Origin: an uncultured Bacillota bacterium
Lineage (GTDB): Bacteria; Bacillota_I; Bacilli_A; RF39; UBA660
Direction: 5' to 3'
Assembly: GCA_947383065.1 (NCBI GenBank)
Contig: CANDCB010000090.1
Location: 1-5,019 of the forward strand
DNA length: 5,019 bases
In this document: piece after piece, positions 1 through 5,019 of the stretch
Layout of the letters: each line of letters starts with the position of its first letter
How positions within the stretch are numbered: position 1 is the first letter of the stretch
The notes under the pieces: model-generated
Told to the model about the DNA's origin: nothing
The model's database searches: none
Seen by the model: only the letters and a program-made list of their open reading frames with translations
Position numbers and translations under genes: made by a program

Positions 1-398
1 CTGGTGCCAAAATGATTCATCTTGGTAAAAATACAAAGAGTAATATTGTTAGTAAATCAATTGCCCAAAATGGCGGAATAAGTAATTATCGCGGATTAAC
101 CAAAATTAGTAAAAACGCTATAAACAGTAAAGCAAGTATTAAATGCGATACTATTTTATTAGATGATATTTCTAGAAGCGATACCTATCCAACAAATATC
201 TTAGGTAATAATAGTAGTATTTTAGAACATGAAGCTACAATTTCTAAAGTATCAGCAGAAAAGATGTTTTATTTGACTAGTAAAGGCTTAAGCGAAGATA
301 CAGCTAAAGAACTTCTTATTATGGGATTTATTAATGACTTTAAAAAAGAGTTACCAATGGAATATGCTGTAGAATTAAATCGTCTATTAAAAGAATAA
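1..398 (+). CDS. sufB: SufB, Fe-S cluster assembly scaffold protein, C-terminal part (5' truncated)
   Basis: This is the last ~131 codons of SufB, the scaffold subunit of the cytoplasmic SufBCD complex that builds Fe-S clusters. The frame is open at the left edge, reading G-A-K before the Met at base 12, so that Met is internal and not the start. Family hallmarks are visible: GAKMIHLGKNTKS, a YRGL strand of the beta-helix core, KCDT and LEHEA, then the helical end ELPMEYAVELNRL, which separates SufB from SufD. Counting from the Met at base 12, Cys45 and Glu74 are 29 residues apart. That matches the functional Cys405 and Glu434 of E. coli SufB, so the active scaffold residues appear intact. 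In Firmicutes sufB is usually the last gene of the suf operon (sufC-D-S-U-B), which fits the terminator straight after it. About the first two thirds of the gene lies outside the window. Confidence 0.95.
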   Translation, partial: GAKMIHLGKNTKSNIVSKSIAQNGGISNYRGLTKISKNAINSKASIKCDTILLDDISRSDTYPTNILGNNSSILEHEATISKVSAEKMFYLTSKGLSEDTAKELLIMGFINDFKKELPMEYAVELNRLLKE

Positions 399-440
399 TG
401 TAAAAAATATGTAAAATAATAAAAATAACCAAAATTTTAA

Positions 441-475
441 AAAAGGATATCAAACTAAGAATTTGGTATCTTTTT
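441..475 (+). terminator. Intrinsic terminator after sufB
   Basis: GATATCAAA (446-454) pairs with TTTGGTATC (462-470), with one G-U pair, around a 7-base loop. Five T residues follow at 471-475, and the A run before the stem can pair with them across a bulged G at 445. It lies about 45 bases after the sufB stop and probably ends the suf transcript. Confidence 0.75.
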
Positions 476-518
476 AAATTTAAAAAAATAAAATTCACTA
501 GGACAAACTCAAAAAATA

Positions 519-561
519 TTAACTAAAAATAACTAAAAAACATTTTTTAGTTATTTGTTAA
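519..561. repeat. AT-rich long inverted repeat upstream of ssb
   Basis: A perfect 14-base inverted repeat has arms at 527-540 and 543-556 around the two bases CA. TTAAC (519-523) and GTTAA (557-561) extend it beyond a 3-base bulge. The core is AACTAAAAAA/TTTTTTAGTT. It lies 30 bases before the ssb ribosome binding site. It could be a second, bidirectional terminator, an operator or a cruciform. It has only a couple of G-C pairs, so it is a weak RNA terminator, and the sufB terminator already lies upstream. Confidence 0.5.
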
Positions 562-583
562 AAAAATATCATTTTGATAGGAT
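555..583 (+). promoter_or_regulatory. Possible sigma-A promoter of ssb
   Basis: TTGTTA (555-560) and TAGGAT (578-583) are separated by 17 bases, and each matches the consensus at 4 of 6 positions. The predicted start of transcription would fall right at the ribosome binding site (591-598), giving a very short leader. A 13-base palindrome, TATCATTTTGATA (567-579), lies in the spacer and could be an operator. In DNA this AT-rich such matches occur by chance, so this is tentative. Confidence 0.3.
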
Positions 584-607
584 GTTTTCGAAAGGAGGAA
601 AAGATAA

Positions 608-961
608 ATGCTTAATCAAGTTATACTAGTTGGCAGACTTACTGATGATTTAGAAATAACAGAAACAGATACTGGAAAGAAAGTTACAACTCTTATTTTA
701 GCAGTTCAAAGAACTTATAAAAATAGTGATGGAATTTACGAAGCAGATTTTATAAAATGTATTTTATGGAATGCTGTTGCATCTAGTACCAGTGAATATT
801 GTAAAAAAGGCGATATTATTGGAATACGTGGACGTTTACAAGTAAGTACTTACGAAGATAAAGAAGGAAATAAAAAGTATTCGACTGAAGTCATTGCTGA
901 AAAAGTAACCTTTTTATCTTCAAACGGTGCTCATAATAGTGATGAATTAGAAGAAGTATAG
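608..961 (+). CDS. ssb: Single-stranded DNA-binding protein, short form
   Basis: This 117-residue SSB binds single-stranded DNA through one OB fold, normally as a homotetramer, in replication, repair or recombination. The whole fold is readable: the N-terminal strand LNQVILVGRLTDD, the AVQRTYK strand, DFIKCILWN with Phe48 and Trp54 as expected DNA-stacking aromatics, then KKGDIIGIRGRLQVSTYEDKEGNKKYSTEVIAEKVTFL. The start is secure: AAAGGAGG at 591-598 is a near-perfect Shine-Dalgarno 9 bases before ATG. The linker after the fold is only about 14 residues and ends DELEEV. It is acidic but lacks the D-D-x-[LI]-[PS]-F tip that recruits partner proteins. The gene stands alone with its own terminator, not between rpsF and rpsR where the main Firmicutes ssb lies. 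It may therefore be a second copy, comparable to the short SsbB used in DNA uptake; that role is inference. Confidence 0.95.
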   Translation: MLNQVILVGRLTDDLEITETDTGKKVTTLILAVQRTYKNSDGIYEADFIKCILWNAVASSTSEYCKKGDIIGIRGRLQVSTYEDKEGNKKYSTEVIAEKVTFLSSNGAHNSDELEEV

Positions 962-1021
962 AATAATTTGGTTTAGATTAATAAGTTTATAAGTTTTGTT
1001 TCTTTTAAATGTCTCTTAAGT

Positions 1022-1066
1022 AAAAAAGAGGTTAATTCAAATAAAATTATTGGATTGACCTTTTTA
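1022..1066 (+). terminator. Intrinsic terminator after ssb
   Basis: AGGTTAATTCAA (1029-1040) pairs over 12 positions, two of them G-U, with TTGGATTGACCT (1050-1061) around a 9-base loop. A T run follows (1061-1065), matched by an A run before the stem (1022-1027). The A-stem-T layout means it could also stop transcription from the other strand. Confidence 0.85.
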
Positions 1067-1137
1067 TTTATTTTTAAAAGAGTATTTAATATTGAAAAAT
1101 AAATATTATATAAAGTAAATAAAACATATAATTTAGT

Positions 1138-1144
1138 AGGTGAT
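1138..1144 (+). promoter_or_regulatory. Shine-Dalgarno AGGTGAT, placing the split gene's start near 1149
   Basis: AGGTGAT is complementary to the extreme 3' end of 16S rRNA. It overlaps the GTG at 1140, so that GTG is unlikely to be the true start. It sits properly for a start around 1149, where the codon is ATA followed by AAA-AAA-TAT (K-K-Y). This suggests that an ATG at 1149 changed to ATA. Confidence 0.5.
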
Positions 1145-1927
1145 TATTATAAAAAAATATTTTGAATATTTAGGAGTTATAGGTATATGTTTACTCAGTT
1201 TTTATTACACGGAGAAAGTAGCTTTATATGTAAAAGACAAAAGCCCTATCATGCAGACCATTAAATCTTTTGAAAATAGTAAAAATGTTAATTTCATAAA
1301 TAGTCAAATTATCGATGAAATTTATATTATTCCTGACTAAATGGTCGAGAATTAAACTTTAATAAGTCATACTCCAATATGCAAGGAGAAAAAATATTTG
1401 ATGAAGAACGCTTGGTTTTTAATGAAGTGATACCAGAAGTAAGTCTTGAAAATAATAAAGATAAAATAATTATAAGAGGAAATAGTAAAAAAAATAGTGT
1501 ATCTTTAATATTTGAAAACATTAATAATCTAGCCCAATATATGCACCAAAATAACTATACAGTTAATGTTTTGATAAACAAAGAAGAATATGATTTTAAT
1601 TATGAAATGATTAATAATGGTAAAACAAAAAAAGTATACAATAATATAGATTCTTTTTTAAGTAAAAATAAAAAAAATAATAATTTATGCTTAACTAATG
1701 ATGATACAATACCATTATGGTGTGAAGAAAAATATGTCTTTAAACCATCTTTAATTATTAGCCATACAAACATATCTACAAACAAAAACAAAATCGATAG
1801 TGGAGAAATTATTTTAATCAAAGATAGTGTTAATTTAGCTGAATTAAATTTAATAGTAAATTATATTAAGTATCATGACTTTAAAATTGTTCCTTTATCT
1901 GTTTTATTAAACGAAGAAAATAAATAA
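1140..1927 (+). pseudogene. Membrane-anchored polysaccharide deacetylase-like (NodB-fold) protein, split by a frameshift
   Basis: Two reading frames belong to one protein. The first (1140-1340) encodes a basic start, a hydrophobic segment (about residues 8-23, a signal anchor) and an extracytoplasmic stretch ending I-I-P-D-stop. The second is open from 1337, upstream of its first ATG at 1379, and continues L-N-G-R-E-L-N-F-N-K-S-Y-S-N-M. Restoring one G near 1335 gives IIPGLNGREL, the joint I recall from polysaccharide-deacetylase-like proteins of related Firmicutes, and yields about 260 residues in one frame. SLIFEN, at the expected first NodB strand, lacks the catalytic TFDD, and no HxxxH metal motif is seen, so the fold looks inactive even before the split. 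No slippery site explains programmed shifting. The start also looks damaged, with ATA at 1149 where ATG is expected. The family call is moderate (fold recalled, not searched); that this is one broken gene is well supported. A sequencing or assembly error remains possible. Confidence 0.7.
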
Positions 1928-1988
1928 AGCTATTTATATTATACTAAGACTTAAAAAAACAATTATTATATATCTTTATTAGAAGTCG

Positions 1989-2017
1989 TTGAAATATCTT
2001 TTCTTATTTGATATAAT
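1989..2017 (+). promoter_or_regulatory. Sigma-A promoter of the RNase J gene
   Basis: TTGAAA (1989-1994) and a perfect TATAAT (2012-2017) are separated by exactly 17 bases, and TG at 2009-2010 makes an extended -10. Transcription should begin near 2024, giving a leader of about 50 bases. This is the best promoter in the window and shows that the RNase J gene is transcribed independently of the split gene before it. Confidence 0.85.
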
Positions 2018-2075
2018 CAACTAGAAACAAGCCTTTATAAAAAATTTATTAAAGAATAGAAAAGAGATGTTTTTT

Positions 2076-3713
2076 ATGTGTAATATAAAAATTTTTAGTC
2101 TTGGTGGACTGAATGAAATGGGGAAAAATTGCTATGTTATAGAGATAGATAAAGATATATTTGTTTTTGATTGTGGTCTTAAATATGCAAATGAAAATTT
2201 ATACGGCATTGATTATATTATTCCCGATTTTGAATATTTAGTTAAAAATAAAAATAGAATAAAAGGAGTTTTTTTAACCCATGGTCATTATGAAAATATA
2301 GGAGCTATTCAAGATTTAATTAAAGAGATCCCTAAAATAAAAATTTACGCCACAAAATTTACTAAGTTTATTTTAACAAACGATGGTGTAGACGAAAAGA
2401 AAATAATAGAAATTATGGCCCATAAAAAAATTAATTTTGGTCATGTTAGTGTTTTTCCAATTAGTGTGAATCACTCAACTCCTGATTCCGTAATGTATGT
2501 CTTAAATACCAAAGATGGAGCGTTAGTATATACAGGTGATTTTATTATTGATCCTAAGATGATGGATAAATTTTCTATGGATTTAGGTAAAATTGCTTAT
2601 ATTGGTAAACAAGGTGTTTTAGCTTTGCTAAGTGAATCAGTATTCTCTGAACGTATTGGCCATACTTCACCTCAGCATAGATTAACAAACTTTTTTAAAG
2701 ATGTTATCAAACATCATGAAAATAGACTTATGTTTGCAATATTACCAACACATATTTATACGATACAAGAAATTTTTGACGCCGCCAAAAATACTCATCG
2801 TAAAATCGTAATAATGGGTAAGAATTTACAGAATATTATTAATTTTGCTAAAAGTACAGGTTATATAAAATTTCAAGATAACGCCCTAGGTGATTTATCC
2901 AATATTGATGATAAAGATTCTATTTTATTAATTCAAGATAGTAAAGATAATCCATATGCTTCTATTAGCAAGATAATTAATGGCTATGATAAATTTATCA
3001 AATTAAAAAATACTGATACAGTAGTATTTGCTGAACCAAAATATGATAGTAGTGAGAAAACTTTAGTTAAAGTTCAAAATGATTTAGCAACTGCTGGTTG
3101 TAGTATTGTTACATTACCAAAAGATAAAACTATTTTACATCATGCTTCAGCAGAAGATCTTATGATTATGATTGATTTGCTAAAACCTAAATACTATATA
3201 CCTGTTAAAGGTGAATATCGATATATGGTAAGTAATGCTAATATAGCTAATGAACTTAATATCCCTAAAGAAAGAATTCTATTAAAACAAAATGGAGATA
3301 TTATTGAAATAAAAAACGGCAATTTAAATGAAGAATGTTTTGATCATGTTAAAGTTAATGATATTTTAATAGATGGTAACAGTACAGAAGATGTTGGTGA
3401 ATTAGTTATAAAGGATCGTGAAATGTTATCAGAAAATGGTATAGTTTTAATTAGTGCAACTATTTCCAAAAAAGATAAAGTCGTTTTAGTCGGCCCAGAA
3501 GTTACAACTAGAGGATTTATTTATGTCAAAGATTCTTCAGAAATGATTGATGAAATAAAAAAAATAGCTCTTAATATAATTGAGAGAAATATTGTTGATA
3601 ATTATATTGAATATAATAAAATCAAAAATGAAATCAGAGAAGAATTAGGAAAATACTTATATCACGAAACAGAATGTAAACCAATGATTATTGCTGTAGT
3701 TCAAGAAGTTTAA
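2076..3713 (+). CDS. rnjB: RNase J family protein, J2-like with a degenerate active site
   Basis: This 545-residue protein is full length for RNase J, the metallo-beta-lactamase/beta-CASP 5'-exo- and endoribonuclease of Firmicutes RNA decay and maturation. Visible parts are the N-terminal strand IKIFSLGGLNEMGKN, FDCG with Asp32, the beta-lactamase core to about residue 190, a beta-CASP region to about 350, the rest of the core, and the C-terminal domain from DVGELVIKDR (439). Of the seven metal ligands expected from B. subtilis RNase J1, His69, His71, His133 and Asp155 remain. The HxHxDH Asp and His are Glu73 and Asn74, and the late His of PIHGEYR is Lys378. The loops GSQGEP, PIPGNE and HVSGH are also altered. 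Nuclease activity is therefore probably weak or absent, as for J2 subunits that pair with J1; that pairing is inference. ATG 2076 is preferred over ATG 2067 because AAAGAG (2061-2066) lies 9 bases before it and the product then begins like the family. The upstream choice would add three residues. Confidence 0.9.
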   Translation: MCNIKIFSLGGLNEMGKNCYVIEIDKDIFVFDCGLKYANENLYGIDYIIPDFEYLVKNKNRIKGVFLTHGHYENIGAIQDLIKEIPKIKIYATKFTKFILTNDGVDEKKIIEIMAHKKINFGHVSVFPISVNHSTPDSVMYVLNTKDGALVYTGDFIIDPKMMDKFSMDLGKIAYIGKQGVLALLSESVFSERIGHTSPQHRLTNFFKDVIKHHENRLMFAILPTHIYTIQEIFDAAKNTHRKIVIMGKNLQNIINFAKSTGYIKFQDNALGDLSNIDDKDSILLIQDSKDNPYASISKIINGYDKFIKLKNTDTVVFAEPKYDSSEKTLVKVQNDLATAGCSIVTLPKDKTILHHASAEDLMIMIDLLKPKYYIPVKGEYRYMVSNANIANELNIPKERILLKQNGDIIEIKNGNLNEECFDHVKVNDILIDGNSTEDVGELVIKDREMLSENGIVLISATISKKDKVVLVGPEVTTRGFIYVKDSSEMIDEIKKIALNIIERNIVDNYIEYNKIKNEIREELGKYLYHETECKPMIIAVVQEV

Positions 3714-3748
3714 TCATATTGATTAAGCTTTTTTGTATAAGCTTTTTT
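3703..3748 (+). terminator. Terminator overlapping the end of the RNase J gene
   Basis: AAGAAGTTTAATCA (3703-3716) pairs with TGATTAAGCTTTTT (3720-3733), allowing two G-U pairs, around a 3-base loop. T runs at 3729-3734 and 3743-3748 follow. The left arm lies inside the last codons and the stop codon (3711-3713). AAGCTTTTTT occurs twice (3725-3734 and 3739-3748). The AAGCTT copies could also form a short alternative hairpin before the second T run. Confidence 0.75.
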
Positions 3749-3763
3749 AGAATGTGCTATACT
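3733..3763 (+). promoter_or_regulatory. Probable promoter of the M29 aminopeptidase gene
   Basis: TATACT (3758-3763) preceded by TG at 3755-3756 is an extended -10. The -35 is poor: TTGTAT (3733-3738), 19 bases away, is the best candidate. Extended -10 promoters tolerate this. It lies just after the RNase J terminator and about 40 bases before the aminopeptidase start, so that gene is probably transcribed separately. Confidence 0.6.
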
Positions 3764-3773
3764 AATTATAGAT

Positions 3774-3790
3774 GTTAATTTAACGTTAAT
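3774..3790. repeat. GTTAAT repeats forming overlapping palindromes, possible operator
   Basis: GTTAAT occurs at 3774-3779 and 3785-3790, 11 bases apart or about one helical turn. With the intervening TTAAC this makes GTTAA-T-TTAAC (3774-3784) and the perfect palindrome TTAACGTTAA (3780-3789). It lies just downstream of the expected transcription start of the aminopeptidase gene, a common place for a repressor site. No regulator is identified. Confidence 0.35.
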
Positions 3791-3806
3791 AAGAAAGAGT
3801 GATTAG

Positions 3807-4892
3807 ATGAAAGATATACTAAAAATGCAAGAGAAATATGCAAAAGTTCTTTTGAATACTTGTCTAGGATTAAAAAAGAATCAACAATTAGTCATAAGCG
3901 CTAACTATGAAATGATTGAATTTGTGAGATTAGTGGCTAAAGTTGCTTATGAAATAGGTGTAAAAGAAATATATTTTGATTTGAATGATTCTTATTTAAA
4001 ACATGACGCTATAAAATATTTAGATGTAAAGAACTTAAAAAAATGGCAATTTTGGAATAAAGAATCTTGGAATGAATATGCCAAAAATGGTGCTGCTTTT
4101 TTAATGTTAGTTGCCGAAACTCCTGGACTTATGAAAGATATAGATGCCAAAAAATTAAGCGATTTAACGATGTACAGTTTTGAAACACGTAAAGAATTTG
4201 ATGATTTAAGAAATAAATTAATGGTTCCTTGGTGTATTGCAGCAGTCCCTACAGATCTTTGGGCAAGTAAAGTTTTTCCAGAATCCAAAAATGCTTTTAA
4301 TGAATTATGGCTTAAAATTTTTGATATTTGTCAAATCAATAAAAAAGACCCCGAACAAGTTTGGAGTGATAAAATTAATAGTTTGAGTAAAAGATGCGAT
4401 AAATTAACAGAGTACCATTTTAAAAGTTTAAAATATACTAATTCTTTAGGAACGGATTTAAAAATTGATTTACCAAAAAATCATTTATGGTCCTCTGGTA
4501 GAGAAATTTTAAAAAATGGTCAAAAAGTTTTAGTTAATTTTCCAACCGAAGAAGTTTTTACATCCCCAACTAATAATAGCGCTGAAGGTATAGTTTATTC
4601 ATCAAAACCTCTATGTTATCAAGATAATTTAATAGAAGACTTTTGGATTAAATTTAAAAAAGGAAAAGCCATAGACTGTAAGGCCGCTAAAGGTGAAGAA
4701 ACTTTAAAACAAATTATTAAATCCTGTAAAAATTCTGATCGTTTAGGAGAAGTGGCTTTAGTACCATACCAATCACCAATTTCAAAAGCTAATATAATTT
4801 TTTATGAGACTTTATACGATGAAAATGCTTCTTGCCATATGGCACTTGGATCAAGTTTTAGTGAATGTATTTTAAAAGGCCCAAAAATGTCT
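3807..4892 (+). CDS. ampS: M29 family metallo-aminopeptidase, C-terminus lost at a chimeric junction
   Basis: This is a cytoplasmic aminopeptidase of the M29 (thermophilic aminopeptidase; AmpS/PepS) family, which removes N-terminal residues from peptides using two metal ions. ATG 3807 follows AAAGAG (3794-3799) by 7 bases. The N-terminal domain (about 1-190) precedes the catalytic domain. The family landmarks are NFPTEEVFTSP with metal ligand Glu249 and NNSAEGIV after it, LGEVALVP with Glu315, and NASCHMALGSSFSECI with His344. Homology can be followed to about Lys360-Met361-Ser362. The expected next part, about 45-50 residues with the N-[DS]-S-x-x-H-V-D-F-M-I-G motif that supplies the last His and Asp ligands, is absent. 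Translation instead runs without a stop into unrelated sequence to the window edge, making a 404-codon open frame. The organism's gene is probably intact and this copy artificially cut. No membrane segment or signal peptide is seen. It follows the RNase J terminator and has its own promoter. Confidence 0.92.
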
Positions 4893-5019
4893 TTAAAAAG
4901 TTACATACCATTGGGAGAATTAGAAGGCAATGTTGACCCTTGGCAGCTGCCAGCTCCTGCATTACTAAGGAAATTGAAGCTTCCTGTCCTGGCTTCTCTG
5001 CGGTTTCTGAGTGGGCTTT
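4893..5019. other. Foreign sequence at the window end, probable assembly chimera
   Basis: From about 4893-4925 onward the sequence no longer encodes the expected M29 C-terminus. Bases 4923-5019 are about 52% G+C by hand count, against roughly a quarter elsewhere. They hold a single CpG, far below expectation for that composition, and are rich in CTG, CAG and CCTG. That pattern is typical of vertebrate DNA. The open frame through it reads as a Leu/Pro-rich string with no recognised domain and GC-rich codons (CTG, CGG, GTC, CAG) unlike the rest of the gene. Contamination or a chimeric join is inferred. The exact junction cannot be fixed because some bases could fit either side. Confidence 0.7.

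Noticed and set aside
535..547. AAAA-N5-TTTT resembling a ComK half-box before ssb
   Set aside because: Such a pattern is trivial in an A-run/T-run palindrome, and no second half-box at proper spacing is evident.
1127..1132. Perfect TATAAT before the split gene
   Set aside because: Transcription would start at about 1139 and cut off the Shine-Dalgarno site, and there is no -35 at 17 bases. Probably chance in very AT-rich DNA.
1335..1340. Programmed ribosomal frameshift joining the two frames
   Set aside because: There is no slippery sequence. Slipping after CCT would hit TGA, and slipping after GAC needs poor codon re-pairing. Loss of one G is simpler.
1327..1521. 64-codon minus-strand open frame rich in Leu and Phe
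   Set aside because: It is antisense to the split NodB-like gene; its hydrophobic look comes from reading A-rich coding DNA backwards.
1600..1821. 73-codon minus-strand hydrophobic open frame
   Set aside because: Same explanation: antisense of Asn/Lys-rich codons gives Phe/Leu/Ile runs that imitate a membrane protein.
1921..1936. TAAATA-AAGC-TATTTA inverted repeat over the stop codon of the split gene
   Set aside because: Its arms are only six A-T pairs with no T run after them, so it is too weak to call a terminator.
3992..4288. 98-codon open frame on the minus strand
   Set aside because: It lies wholly inside the well-supported M29 aminopeptidase gene, has no family resemblance, and is a shadow frame.
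4893..5019. Genuine novel C-terminal domain fused to the aminopeptidase
   Set aside because: It replaces essential metal-binding residues, and base composition and CpG depletion change at the same place, which fits a chimera better than a fusion.

Overview
This window looks like a short assembled contig from a low-GC Gram-positive bacterium of the Bacilli/Mollicutes neighbourhood. Bases 1-4892 are roughly a quarter G+C. The genes have Firmicutes-type Shine-Dalgarno sites and Firmicutes-type content: SufB, a stand-alone SSB, an RNase J paralogue and an M29 aminopeptidase. Every Trp codon in the readable genes is TGG and no gene carries an in-frame TGA, so the standard bacterial code fits better than the Mycoplasma code. 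The species cannot be named from this sequence alone; an uncultured gut lineage is a guess.

Layout, all genes on the + strand. Bases 1-398 hold the 3' end of sufB (Fe-S cluster assembly scaffold), closed by a hairpin terminator at 441-475. Bases 399-607 also hold a second, longer AT-only hairpin (519-561) just before ssb. Bases 608-961 encode a short SSB without the usual protein-binding tip, closed by a strong terminator at 1022-1066. Bases 1140-1927 hold one membrane-anchored protein gene, probably a degenerate polysaccharide-deacetylase (NodB-like) relative. It is split by a one-base deletion near 1335 and also seems to have lost its normal start codon. A clean promoter (1989-2017) then drives an RNase J family gene (2076-3713) in which three of the seven expected metal ligands are replaced, so it is probably a J2-like partner subunit. 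Its terminator begins inside its own last codons. A separate promoter (about 3733-3763), followed by GTTAAT repeats, precedes an M29 metallo-aminopeptidase gene from 3807.

From about 4893 to the window end the sequence stops resembling the aminopeptidase. G+C jumps to about one half and CpG becomes rare. The reading frame stays open only by chance. This looks like a chimeric contig end, with vertebrate host DNA as the likeliest source, so the true C-terminus of the aminopeptidase, with its last metal ligands, is missing.

The genes do not form one pathway. They are single housekeeping units (Fe-S assembly, DNA binding, RNA decay, peptide recycling), mostly separated by their own terminators and promoters. 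I found no CRISPR array, mobile element, tRNA or rRNA, and no convincing novel multi-gene system. The points most worth checking are the degenerate RNase J, the split deacetylase-like gene and the foreign 3' end.
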